A stretch of 64,000 nt of DNA from Bradyrhizobium barranii subsp. apii (GTDB lineage Bacteria; Pseudomonadota; Alphaproteobacteria; Rhizobiales; Xanthobacteraceae), in contig NZ_CP096255.1 of the NCBI RefSeq assembly GCF_011516635.5, positions 5,950,501 through 6,014,500 on the forward strand, given 5' to 3'. The notes beneath the pieces were generated by a model that was not told the DNA's origin, made no database searches, and saw only the letters and a list, made by a program, of their open reading frames with translations. Positions within the stretch are counted from its first letter, which is position 1. The number at the start of each line of letters is the position of its first letter. The position numbers and the translations under genes are program-made. Positions 44,436-53,102 of this stretch are shown piece by piece.

Positions 44436-45911
44436 ATGCCGGCTGCCTTCCCGTCCTCCCTACCCACCATCCCGACCGCTCCTTTGACCGCCCGGATGCG
44501 CGATGCGTTGCGCGCGATCGTCGGCGAGAAGGGCCTGATCGAGGACGAGCACGGCAAGCAGCCGTTCGTGACGGATTGGCGCGGATTGCTGGTTGGCGGC
44601 GCGGGCGCCGTCGTTCGTCCTGGCAGTACCGAGGAAGTTTCGAAAGTCGTCCGGCTTTGCCACGAGCACGGCGTCGCGATCGTGCCGCAGGGTGGCAACA
44701 CCGGTCTGATGGGCGGGGCCACGCCCTGGCCGGCGCACACCGGCATCGTATTGTCACTCGGCCGCATGAACCGCGTGCTGGACGTCGATGCCGTCGGCTA
44801 CGCGATGACCGTCGAGGCCGGCTGCGTTCTCCAGACGCTTCAGGAGACCGCAAGCCGTCACGACAGGTTCCTGCCGCTCAGCCTTGGCGCCCAGGGCTCA
44901 TGCATGATCGGCGGCAATCTGTCGACGAACGCCGGCGGCGTGCAGGTGCTCCGCTATGGCAATGCCCGCAATCTCGTCTTGGGGCTCGAAGTCGTGCTGG
45001 CCAACGGGGACGTCTGGGACGGACTGCGTGCGCTCAAGAAGGACAATACGGGCTACGACCTCAAGCACCTCTTCATGGGCGCCGAGGGAACGCTGGGCAT
45101 CATCACGAAGGCCGTCCTCAAGCTATGGCCCGCGCCGAAGGACATCTGCACAGCGTGGCTGGCGATCCACGATCCGCGCGCGGCGCTGGAGATCCTGTCC
45201 GAAGCCCATGCGGCATCAGGGGACAATGTCGGCTCCTGCGAGCTGATGAGCCGCAGCGCCATCGACATGGTGCTGCGCCATATTCCCGGCACCCAGGATC
45301 CTCTCAAGGCCGACACGCCATGGTACCTCCTGCTCGAATGGTCGTCCTCGCGGGCCCGGCAGGACGGGACCGAGGGCATGACCGAGAAGCTGGAGCAGTT
45401 TCTCGCTGATCAGCTCGAGGCCGGCCGCGTGCTCGACGCGGTGATCGCGCACACCGGAAATCAATCGCGCAACATGTGGCGCATCCGGGAAAGCGTCGCC
45501 GAGGCCTCCCGTGCCGAGGGGCCGGGACTGAGCTACGACGTGTCGGTGGCCATCTCCAGGATTCCCGGCTTCATCGACCAGGGGCTCAAGGCCGTGCTCG
45601 ACATTCTCCCGACCATTCGCCCCTATCCTTTGGGGCACATCGGCGACGGCAATCTGCATTTCTCGTTCATGGGCCCCAAAGGCATGGATCAGCAGACGCT
45701 GACCCAATATTCGTCCGCCATCACGCGGGCCGTGAACGATCTCATCACTTCCATGGACGGCTCGATCTCGGCGGAGCACGGCATCGGCATCGACAAGCTC
45801 GACGAGCTCAGTCACTACCGCTCGAAGACCGAGCTCGACATCATGCGCACCATCAAGCGCGCGCTCGATCCGCAGAACATCATGAATCCAGGCAAGGTGC
45901 TGCGGCTGTGA
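44436..45911 (+). CDS. FAD-binding oxidoreductase (D-2-hydroxyacid dehydrogenase, GlcD/D2HGDH-like)
   Basis: The 491-residue protein has the PCMH FAD-binding domain (VRPGSTEEVSKVVRLCHEHG, PQGGNTGLMGGATP, SLGAQGSCMIGGNLSTNAGG). The C-terminal FAD-linked oxidase domain ends HIGDGNLHFSFM...SAEHGIGIDK...DPQNIMNPGKVL. Members oxidise D-lactate, glycolate or D-2-hydroxyglutarate, passing electrons to a quinone or flavoprotein. It follows the ABC transporter by 171 bp and could oxidise the 2-hydroxy acid made from the imported amino compound; that link is inference. Confidence 0.9.
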   Translation: MPAAFPSSLPTIPTAPLTARMRDALRAIVGEKGLIEDEHGKQPFVTDWRGLLVGGAGAVVRPGSTEEVSKVVRLCHEHGVAIVPQGGNTGLMGGATPWPAHTGIVLSLGRMNRVLDVDAVGYAMTVEAGCVLQTLQETASRHDRFLPLSLGAQGSCMIGGNLSTNAGGVQVLRYGNARNLVLGLEVVLANGDVWDGLRALKKDNTGYDLKHLFMGAEGTLGIITKAVLKLWPAPKDICTAWLAIHDPRAALEILSEAHAASGDNVGSCELMSRSAIDMVLRHIPGTQDPLKADTPWYLLLEWSSSRARQDGTEGMTEKLEQFLADQLEAGRVLDAVIAHTGNQSRNMWRIRESVAEASRAEGPGLSYDVSVAISRIPGFIDQGLKAVLDILPTIRPYPLGHIGDGNLHFSFMGPKGMDQQTLTQYSSAITRAVNDLITSMDGSISAEHGIGIDKLDELSHYRSKTELDIMRTIKRALDPQNIMNPGKVLRL

Positions 45912-45931
45912 TCGACGCCGGATAGCCTCGT

Positions 45932-47968
45932 CTACAACGATGCCTGCCTTCGCGCGACCTCCACGCGAGCGCCGTAGTCGGACTGGCCAACGGAGAAGTG
46001 AAAAAGACTGAGAGCGTCTCCGGTCAGGACCGCGTCGCCGGACGTGAGATGATTGAGGCCAACCCAGCCATCGCGCATCCAGACCACCCCGGGCTTGACG
46101 TCGTCGGTGACGCAGGCCTTTGCCGCGAACTCGCCCCGCTGATTGTAAATCCTGATCGCATCCCCGTTGCTGAGTTGACGCGCCTCTGCATCCACCGGCG
46201 ATATCCAGAGTTGCGGGGCGACATTGTGCTTTGCCAATGCCGGGAGAGCCTGGCCCCCGTCATAGAACGAATGAAAATGTGTCAGCGTCCTTCCGAAGCT
46301 CAGCGACAACGGATAGGGCGAAGCCTGGTCGCCGCCGTGCACCGGAAGCGGCGGAAGCCCGAGCCTTGCCGCCTGCGGCGAGCAGAATTCGATCTTCCCG
46401 GACGGTGAATCGAATTTCCGATCCGCATAGGCGACCGCGGGCACGTTAAGAGGCAAGAAGCCGCCGGCAGCGCGCAGCGACGCAACAGTCGCATGGCCGG
46501 TTGTCGTGTCATTCAAGATGACATCGATCACCTCTTCGATCGACGCCCACGGAAAGAAGTCAGCAAGCCCGAGGGAGTGTGCCAAAGAACTCAGGATTTC
46601 ATAGATCGGGCGCGTCTCTCCCTCCCGCTCCAGTGCACGCTCCATCAGATAGAGGTGCGTGTTCGTCACCTTAAATCCCAATTCCTCGAGCCAGGCGGTT
46701 CCAGGCAGCAGCACATCGGCGAAACGCCGCGCCGTTTCATTCATGAACAGATCGACGCAAACGACCAGACCCGTCTTGTCGAGACCATGGGAGATTTCAC
46801 CGGCGTCCGCGAAGGACGACAGCATGTTGGTCCCCAGCAGGAGCAAAACCTTGAGCTGCCCGTCGGACAAGGCCTTTGCGATGTCGGGCATTTGATTGGC
46901 AACATAATTGCCCGGCGCGCGCGCCACACCCGTATTCAGATTGCACATGGCCGCACTGTGGGCGCCATGACGTGGGCCGAGACCACCGCCTGCAACCCCA
47001 AAATTGCCGGTCAACGCCGGCAGACAGCTGATCGCACGCGCCGCGTGCCAGCCGTTGGCACTCTTGTGCATGGAGCTGCCGCCGAGAAGGATCATGGCTG
47101 GTCGCGTGGACGCGTACGCTCTGGCGAACGACGCAATCTGGCCTTCCTCAAGACCGGTCTCGGCTGCTGCCCAGGCCGGCGTGAAGGGCAGAACGTGAGA
47201 CGACAATTCCGCGAAGCCGACGGTATGCGCTTCGATAAACTCAGAGTCGTAGAGCTTTTCAGTGACGATGACGTGCATGACGGCCAAAGCGAACACAGCG
47301 TCCGATCCAGGGCGGATCAGGAAAACTTCATCCGATTGAGCCGCCGCTTCCGTTCTCCTTACATCGATCGTGATGACTTTTGCCCCGCGACGCCGAGCCG
47401 CGACGATATGACGGGCGGTATTGGGCTGACTCGAAATGTTCGCGCCCCAAAGCACGATCATGTTCGAGTTCTCAGCCATATCCTCCTTGGTATTGACCTT
47501 GAGCGCGCCCGTCAGACCCACTCCAAAACCGCCAAGCCCCCAACAGACCATTGCAGGATGCCAGTTCTGGCATCCATACATATGCGCGAAACGCTGCATC
47601 AACTGCACCGTCACGGCACTGCCCACGGTGAAGCCGCCATGCCCCGCCCATAGACCCACCGCCTCGGGTCCAGCCGACCGCATCCGCTTCGCCATGAAAT
47701 CCAGCGCCTCGTCCCAGCTTACGCGGCGCCAGATGTCGGTGCGGCGATCGTCGCGAATCTGGGGGTAGAGCAGTCGCTTCGGATTGCCGAAGATCTCGCT
47801 GGTCGCGCGCCCGCGAACGCAAAGAAACCCGGCACTGTCCGGATTATCCTTGTCTCCGCTCAGCGTCTTGAGCCGACCGCTCTCGACCTCAACCTGCATT
47901 CCGCAAAACGTCGGGTGGCAGTTCATCGGACACATGGTGCGGACGATCTTCGCATCGACAGCCGACAT
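45932..47968 (-). CDS. Molybdopterin-dependent oxidoreductase (DMSO reductase superfamily)
   Basis: The 678-residue protein begins with a [4Fe-4S] binding set, C13, C17, C22 and C50 (TMCPMNCHPTFCG, then GFLCVRG). Bis-MGD domains follow, with the segments NMIVLWGANISSQPNTARHI, VVCVDLFMNETARRFADVLL and a C-terminal dinucleotide-binding domain. C142 in NWHPAMVCWG is placed like the Mo/W-ligating Cys of formate dehydrogenase-type enzymes. No Tat signal is present, so it is cytoplasmic. It is convergent with the FAD dehydrogenase gene, 20 bp apart. The substrate is unknown and no electron-transfer subunit is adjacent. Confidence 0.88.
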   Translation of the reverse strand: MSAVDAKIVRTMCPMNCHPTFCGMQVEVESGRLKTLSGDKDNPDSAGFLCVRGRATSEIFGNPKRLLYPQIRDDRRTDIWRRVSWDEALDFMAKRMRSAGPEAVGLWAGHGGFTVGSAVTVQLMQRFAHMYGCQNWHPAMVCWGLGGFGVGLTGALKVNTKEDMAENSNMIVLWGANISSQPNTARHIVAARRRGAKVITIDVRRTEAAAQSDEVFLIRPGSDAVFALAVMHVIVTEKLYDSEFIEAHTVGFAELSSHVLPFTPAWAAAETGLEEGQIASFARAYASTRPAMILLGGSSMHKSANGWHAARAISCLPALTGNFGVAGGGLGPRHGAHSAAMCNLNTGVARAPGNYVANQMPDIAKALSDGQLKVLLLLGTNMLSSFADAGEISHGLDKTGLVVCVDLFMNETARRFADVLLPGTAWLEELGFKVTNTHLYLMERALEREGETRPIYEILSSLAHSLGLADFFPWASIEEVIDVILNDTTTGHATVASLRAAGGFLPLNVPAVAYADRKFDSPSGKIEFCSPQAARLGLPPLPVHGGDQASPYPLSLSFGRTLTHFHSFYDGGQALPALAKHNVAPQLWISPVDAEARQLSNGDAIRIYNQRGEFAAKACVTDDVKPGVVWMRDGWVGLNHLTSGDAVLTGDALSLFHFSVGQSDYGARVEVARRQASL

Positions 47969-48171
47969 GAGCGAGCCCTCCCGGTCTCATTCCCGAGATG
48001 ATCTTATCAGAGACGGGATAGGTCGGCAGCCCCAATGAGTTCCCCGTTCGCGCCGCTACGGCCGTATCGTCACGGGTTCATTCGCCGTTGTTATTCGACA
48101 CGCCAGCGCTATTGTGCGCGGGCGGCGCAGCCGCGGCATTCATCCAATAATTCAGATTATGGGAGAATCGC

Positions 48172-48447
48172 ATGAAATTCATTACAACCTGGAGTGTACC
48201 TCAAGGCACCTTCAATGCAGCCGTCAGCCGTTTTCTGGAAACCGGCGGAGCGCCACCCGAAGGCGTCAAGATGCTGGGCCGGTGGCATGGCATGAACGGA
48301 CAGGGATTTGCGATCTCTGAATCGAGCGATCCAAAGGCGATGTATCGCTGGCTCGCACAGTGGGCTGACCTGCTCCCATTGACCGTCACACCCTGTCTGG
48401 AGGATGGCGACGCGGGCGAAGTGATGGCCTCGCTGCCCAAGCGCTAA
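48172..48447 (+). CDS. DUF3303 family small protein
   Basis: The 91-residue soluble protein matches the DUF3303 pattern: KFITTWSVPQGTFNAAVSRF, then GRWHGMNGQGFAISESSDP and a C-terminal AQWADLLPLTVTPCLED. The fold is expected to be a small ferredoxin-like barrel. No function is known. GGAG lies 8 bp before the ATG. It is monocistronic, 203 bp from the divergent molybdoenzyme. Confidence 0.8.
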   Translation: MKFITTWSVPQGTFNAAVSRFLETGGAPPEGVKMLGRWHGMNGQGFAISESSDPKAMYRWLAQWADLLPLTVTPCLEDGDAGEVMASLPKR

Positions 48448-48614
48448 TCGTCAATCCTCATGTCGCTGCCGCCGAAGACCGGCGGCAGTGACATCCCCGG
48501 CAGGTCTAAAATGTCGATCTGTCCGGCCGAAGGCCGTGGCCGTTTCCGTGGCGGCTTACAACGAATGTGTTTGCGGGTATTTCGATAGGGCCGTCAGTGA
48601 CGGCCGCGATTCCT

Positions 48615-48755
48615 TTAGCGCTCAGGTGGCGGGCGCGGAATCACCCATTGCTCGAGGCGATCGATTGATGCCTCCCGTTCATGCTGGCCCAGCCAAATCG
48701 TAAAGAGAACCAGCGCGGCGGCGAGAGCCCCGATGCCGAAATACAGGTTCCTCAT
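48615..48755 (-). CDS. Small single-pass membrane protein (46 aa)
   Basis: The frame from an ATG at 48755 encodes a 46-residue peptide. It has one transmembrane helix (YFGIGALAAALVLFTIWLG), then a charged amphipathic stretch (QHEREASIDRLEQWVIPRP) and the Pro-rich end PRPPPER. The N-in/C-out topology and clean helix argue for a real gene. The ribosome-binding site is weak and I do not recognise a family. It stands alone between DUF3303 and a palindromic repeat. Confidence 0.5.
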   Translation of the reverse strand: MRNLYFGIGALAAALVLFTIWLGQHEREASIDRLEQWVIPRPPPER

Positions 48756-48820
48756 GCGCGTTTGAATGCACCGCGCCGGAAATGGTTCCATCCATCACGA
48801 CTTTCACCGCGCCGCTCCAC

Positions 48821-48890
48821 GAGGAGCGAAGCGACGAACCAATCCAGACGGCCTCCGCGGGTAAAGTCTGGATTGCTTCGCGGAGCCCGT
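48821..48890. repeat. Degenerate Bradyrhizobium palindromic repeat
   Basis: AATCCAGAC (48841-48849) is inverted as GTCTGGATT (48866-48874), flanked by GAGGAGCGAAGCGACGAA and TGCTTCGCGGAG. It resembles the CGTCATTGCGAG element at 20.95 kb but is partly eroded. It is followed by similar CGCTTCGCGCG debris to ~48930. Confidence 0.75.
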
Positions 48891-48939
48891 CATCGGGACT
48901 TCGCTTCGCGCGCCCCCGGTTGCTCGCCATGACCGCAAC

Positions 48940-50498
48940 CTACGGCCTGATCGTCATGTTCTCCGGCGGCCCCGCCTTCCGCAGCGGCTCGGCCAGCCTT
49001 GCGAACTCGCACAGCAGCGACCGCGTCTTCCGGGGATCGATGATCTCCTCGACCCAGAATTTTTCGGCCGAGCGGAACGGCGATCGTAGCTTGTTCAGCC
49101 GTTCCTGGATCTCGTTGAGCTTGCCCGCCTTGTCCTCGGCCGCATCGATGTCGGCGCGGTAGGCGGCTTCGATTCCGCCTTCGAGCGGCAGCGAGCCCCA
49201 ATAGGCTGACGGCCAGGCGTAGCGGATCGAGAAGCGGTCGGCCGGCTGATGCACCACGCCGGCGACCCCGAAGGCGTTGCGCAGGATCACGGTGCACCAG
49301 GGCACGGTGGTCTGGTTGACCGCGGCCATCGCGCGGACGCCGTGGCGGATGGTGGCCGCCTTCTCGGCATCGAGGCCGATCATGAAGCCCGGGCAGTCCA
49401 TGAGATAGACGATCGGCAGGTGGAAGGTTTCGGCGAAGTCGACCCAGCGCACCACCTTCTGGCACGCATCCGCGGTCCACGAGCCGCCATAGTGAAAGCT
49501 GTCGCTCGCAAGCACCATCACCGCCCTGCCCTCGAGCCGGGCGAGACCGACGATGACAGGCTTGCCGAAATTCTTGGCGACCTCGAAGAACGAGCCCTTG
49601 TCGACGACCTGCTCGACGATCGGCCGCATCTTGTAGACCTGCTTGCGGCTGCGCGGCACCGCATTCATCCGCGCTTCTTCGGTGCGCTCCGGATTGTCGG
49701 TGCAGGGCAAGGTCGGCGGCAGCTCATAGACCGATGACGGCAGATAAGAGAGGAAACGTCGCGCGCAGGCGAACGCCTCTTCTTCCGTATCGACGGCGTG
49801 ATCGACCGCGCCGGCGCGAGTCTGGATGTCGGCGCCGCCGAGCTCCTCCTTGGTGAGGTCCTGCCCCAGCGCCTTCACCACCGGTGGCCCCGCGACGAAC
49901 ATCGCGGACTTCCGGGTCATGATGGAATAGTGGCTGGCGGCAAGGCGTGCCGCGCCAAGGCCAGCGACCGAGCCGAGGCCGAGCGCGACGACCGGCACGC
50001 GCGACAAATTCTCCGTCGTGAAGCGATACCAGCGCGTGCCGCCAATGCCGCCCGGCAGATTGGCCGCGCCCTTGGTCTCGATGGTCTTGACCGAGCCGCC
50101 GCCGCCGGACCCCTCGATGATGCGGACGATGGGCAGGTGGAAATCATGCGCCATCTCCTCCGCCATCAACGGCTTTGCCGAGATCGACGCATCGGCCGAG
50201 CCGCCGCGCACGGTAAAATCGTCGCCGACGACCACCACGGTGCGGCCGTCGACACGCGCGCGGCCGAACACGCAGTTCGCCGGCGTCAATTTCTGCAGCT
50301 CGCCGCTGGAATCGTACTCACCGATTCCGGAGACGGCACCGATTTCGTGAAAGCTGCCTTGTCGATCAGCTTGTCGATACGCTCCCGAACAGTCAGTCGG
50401 CCCTGGTCATGCTGACGCTTGACCTTGTCAACGCCGCCCATCTCCCGCGCGAAGGCTTCGCGCCGGGCGAGCTCGTCGAGTTCCGGCTTCCAGTTCAT
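48940..50498 (-). pseudogene. Acyl-CoA carboxylase carboxyltransferase subunit, frameshifted near its start
   Basis: The start at 50498 (strong GGAGGGAG before it) gives MNWKPELDELARREAFARE and RLTVRERIDKLIDKAAF. Reading then shifts frame at ~50349. Adding one base there gives FHEIGAVSGIGEYDSSGELQ, leading straight into the long frame ending at 48940. The long frame has the crotonase-type carboxyltransferase signatures: IIEGSGGGGSV, KSAMFVAGPPVVKALG, and MDCPGFMIGLDAEKAATIRH. Restored length is ~519 residues, normal for propionyl/acetyl-CoA-type beta subunits. As it stands the protein would be non-functional or restart internally. The IclR gene overlaps its 5' end by 71 bp. Confidence 0.87.
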
Positions 50499-51414
50499 TC
50501 ACTCCCTCCGAATTGATCGGCTTGTTATTGTTGTGCACGGCCATTGCGACCGGTTTACGCGAGATACGGTTGTTGAAGACGTCGCCTTCCGCGCCCTCCA
50601 TCAGGCTTCCGAGCGAGCGGCCGAGCGCGACCATCAACGGCGCGACTTCAGCATGCAGACGCTGCTCGTCATACATCGACGACAGCAGCCCGATCGTGAT
50701 GACGACGAAGGTCTGGTATTGCGGCGACCAGATCGGCACCGCGAGGCCGTTGATGTGCGGGCTCCACAGGCCGCAGGCCGTGACATAACCGCGCTCGAGC
50801 AACGACTGCCTGTTGGCCTCGATGCGGGGCCGCAGGATCTTTGCAGCTTCGGGCGCTTCCCGTTCCATGTCTGTAATGAAGGCATCGCCGACTTCAGGCG
50901 CCAGCGCCGCGGTGTAGGCCGCGCCCGCGGCCGTCGAGGCCATCGAGATGCGGCTGCCGGTGCCCTCATGCAGGCCGAGCGCAGTCGCCGAGCGCGCGAA
51001 CTGGAGATAGACCAGATGGAAGCGATCGGGGACGACGAAGCCGACAGTGCCAGGCAATTGCTCGGCGACTTCCTGCAGCCGCTGCCGGATCATGCTGCGC
51101 AGCTGCGCGCCCTTCATCATCGAGGCGCTCATCGCCACTGCGCTCGGACCGATGCGATATTTCTGGTCGCGCGGCAGGTAGACGAGTTGCCCCATCCGCG
51201 TCAGCGTGTGCGTGTGCGTGTGCGTGAGCCGCGACACCGTCGAGCGCGGCAGGCCGCAGCGATTTGAAATCTCGAGATTGCCGAGTCGGGCCTCATGGCC
51301 CTCGAAGCATCGCAACACGTCGAACGCGCGCGACACCACCTGGATGACATCACCCTCGCCGGCATCGCCAGCGAGCGCACCTTGCCTGCTTAACCGCTCC
51401 GATCGTCGTCCCAT
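50428..51414 (-). CDS. IclR family transcriptional regulator with a 6-bp repeat expansion in the HTH
   Basis: The 328-residue protein has an IclR HTH (IQVVSRAFDVLRCFEGHEAR, then ISNRCGLPRSTVSRLTHTHTHT) and an effector domain (GTGSRISMASTAAGAAYTAA). At 51204-51226 a (GTGTGC)3 tract on the plus strand encodes HTHTHT immediately after the recognition helix, where the family usually has a single THTLTR. The extra residues would lengthen this helix by about a turn. The C-terminal ~25 residues read through the start of the carboxyltransferase gene and look out of place. It probably controls the carboxylase and TRAP genes. Confidence 0.85.
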   Translation of the reverse strand: MGRRSERLSRQGALAGDAGEGDVIQVVSRAFDVLRCFEGHEARLGNLEISNRCGLPRSTVSRLTHTHTHTLTRMGQLVYLPRDQKYRIGPSAVAMSASMMKGAQLRSMIRQRLQEVAEQLPGTVGFVVPDRFHLVYLQFARSATALGLHEGTGSRISMASTAAGAAYTAALAPEVGDAFITDMEREAPEAAKILRPRIEANRQSLLERGYVTACGLWSPHINGLAVPIWSPQYQTFVVITIGLLSSMYDEQRLHAEVAPLMVALGRSLGSLMEGAEGDVFNNRISRKPVAMAVHNNNKPINSEGVNELEAGTRRARPARSLRAGDGRR

Positions 51415-51429
51415 GTTCCCTACCGTTCG

Positions 51430-51453
51430 TTCCGCTCTGCGGAATTAAATTCC
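51430..51453. promoter_or_regulatory. Overlapping palindromes, candidate IclR operator
   Basis: TTCCGC-tct-GCGGAA (51430-51444) is a perfect 15-bp palindrome. It overlaps a second perfect palindrome, GGAATT-a-AATTCC (51441-51453). The second is close to the known IclR-type site TGGAAAT-n-ATTTCCA. They lie 16-39 bp upstream of the IclR start and ~56 bp upstream of the biotin carrier start, well placed to control both. Confidence 0.6.
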
Positions 51454-51508
51454 ACTTGCAGACGACGCTACCTCAGGCATTTTGCAACGACAACAAAAAG
51501 GCGATGGC

Positions 51509-51730
51509 ATGCCAGAAATTAAGATCGTCACGGAGGTCGCGGGTCGCATCTGCGCAACTCCCGTGCAAGTTGGAGGAACCGTTGCTGATGGCGATGACGT
51601 TGTAGTCGTCGAGGCCATGAAGATGGAGATACCTGTGCCCTCGCCTGCGAGCGGCACGATCACATCGCTGCTCGTCAAGCTCGACGATGTCGTCGCCGAA
51701 GGACAGGCGATCCCGATCGTCGCGAACTGA
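51509..51730 (+). CDS. Biotin carboxyl carrier-type protein (biotinyl domain, 73 aa)
   Basis: The 73-residue protein is a stand-alone biotinyl/lipoyl domain. The modification site is K38 in VVVVEAMKMEIPV, the canonical biotin motif AMKM. Gly turns on both sides (PVQVGGTVADGDD, SPASGTITSLL) complete the barrel. It would carry carboxybiotin between a biotin carboxylase and the carboxyltransferase encoded divergently. The biotin carboxylase is not seen in the window. The ATG at 51509 is preferred to a TTG at 51482. Confidence 0.88.
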   Translation: MPEIKIVTEVAGRICATPVQVGGTVADGDDVVVVEAMKMEIPVPSPASGTITSLLVKLDDVVAEGQAIPIVAN

Positions 51731-51819
51731 CTGCATTATCCGTGGCTTCCGCGACAATCTGTCTGCCTCATCGCCGCGTTCGCGGTACGGCGTTGCCATC
51801 GCCTGATCGCGATGACATG

Positions 51820-51852
51820 ATCTGCTTCAAACAAAAATCTGTTTCAAACAAA
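51820..51852. promoter_or_regulatory. Direct repeat upstream of the TRAP operon
   Basis: ATCTGCTTCAAACAAA (51820-51835) and ATCTGTTTCAAACAAA (51837-51852) differ at one base and are 17 bp apart. The second contains the palindrome GTTT-c-AAAC. They end 45 bp before the solute-binding protein start, a good position for a transcription factor or promoter element. Confidence 0.5.
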
Positions 51853-51897
51853 GAATGAAACTCTTCGCGGCAAACGCGAGGATCATTGGAGGGAAAC

Positions 51898-53060
51898 ATG
51901 CTTCGTGGGCTGACCATGCTCGCGCCTGCCTTGGTTGCGGGCATTTCTTTTGCGTCTACAAGCTATGCAATCGCCGAAGACATCAAGCTGCCGGCGACAT
52001 TGACGTTCACCGCCTATGACACCGGCACCGCCGGCTTCAACATCGCGGTCGGCGTCGGCAAGATGATGAAGGACAAATACGGCACCGATGTGCGTGTGCT
52101 GCCCGCAGGCAACGACGTCGCGCGGCTTGCACCATTGCGCGCCAAGCGCGCGGCGTCATCGGCGATGGGATCTGGTACCTATTTCGCGCAGGAAGGCGTG
52201 TTCGAGTTCGGCTCGAAGGAATGGGGCCCGCAGCCGCTCCAGATCATGCTCTCGAGCGTCGATTGCATTGCGGTTCGCTTGGGGTCGCAGCCGATAGCGG
52301 CGTGAAAGATCTGAAAGACCTGAAAGGCAAGCGCGTCGGATTCGTGGTCGGCTCGCCCGCGCTGAACCAGAACTCGCTCGCGGTGCTCGCCTTCGCAGGC
52401 CTGACACAGAAGGACGTCAAGGTCGTCGAGTTCGCGAGCTACGGTGCGATGTGGAAAGGCCTGATCAACAACGACACCGACGCCGCCTTCGGCACCACCA
52501 TCACCGGCCCCGCCAAGGAAGCCGAGACTTCGCCGCCCGGCCTGGTCTGGCCGCCGCTGCCCGCCAAGGACAAGGAAGGCTGGGCGCGGATGCAGAAGGT
52601 CGGCTCGTTCTTCTTCCCGCAGACCGCAACCTGCGGTGCCGGCATCACTCCGGACAAGCCGATCGAGCTCGGCAACTACCCCTATCCGATCTTCGTCGCC
52701 TATGCCTCGCAACCCGCCGACCAGGTCTATGCGATGACCAAGGCGATGACCGTCAACTACGACGCCTACAAGGACTCCGCGCCCGGCGCCGGCGGGCTCG
52801 CCGCCGACCGGCAGACCAAGAACTGGGTGGTGCCCGTGCATCCCGGCGCGGTGAAGGCCCTGAAAGAAGCCGGGCAATGGTCTGACGCTCAGGACGCCCA
52901 CAACAACAAGCTGTTCAAGCGACAGGACGTGCTCGGCGCGGCGTGGGCGGATTACGGCAAGTCCAATCCGCCGTCGGACGAAAAGGCCTTCCTCGAGGGC
53001 TGGATGAAGGCGCGCGCCACGGCGCTGGCCAAGGCCGACATGCCGAACGGGTTTGACTGA
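51898..53060 (+). pseudogene. TAXI family TRAP transporter solute-binding protein, frameshifted
   Basis: The first frame (ATG 51898 after GGAGGG) has a signal peptide (MLAPALVAGISFASTSYAIA) and the TAXI-type start GTAGFNIAVGVGKMMKDKYG. At ~52275 it goes out of frame and ends at 52305. The other frame continues with SLGVAADSGVKDLKDLKGKR and runs to 53060. One added base (GTTCGCTT to GTTTCGCTT) joins them into a ~387-residue protein. The second part has TAXI features such as AYASQPADQVYAMTKAM. It would bind an organic acid or amino acid for the adjacent permease. Confidence 0.87.
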
Positions 53061-53102
53061 CCGTCAAGCTGCCTGCCGCAGAACTGTTTGAGGAGAGCGC
53101 CG

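Noticed and set aside
43634..45409. 591-codon plus-strand frame spanning the GltL-like and FAD-oxidoreductase genes in another frame
   Set aside because: It crosses two well-supported genes and the intergenic gap, and has Arg/Gly-rich nonsense composition.
48488..48703. 71-codon plus-strand frame after DUF3303
   Set aside because: No family resemblance or ribosome-binding site, and it overlaps the better supported small membrane peptide on the other strand.
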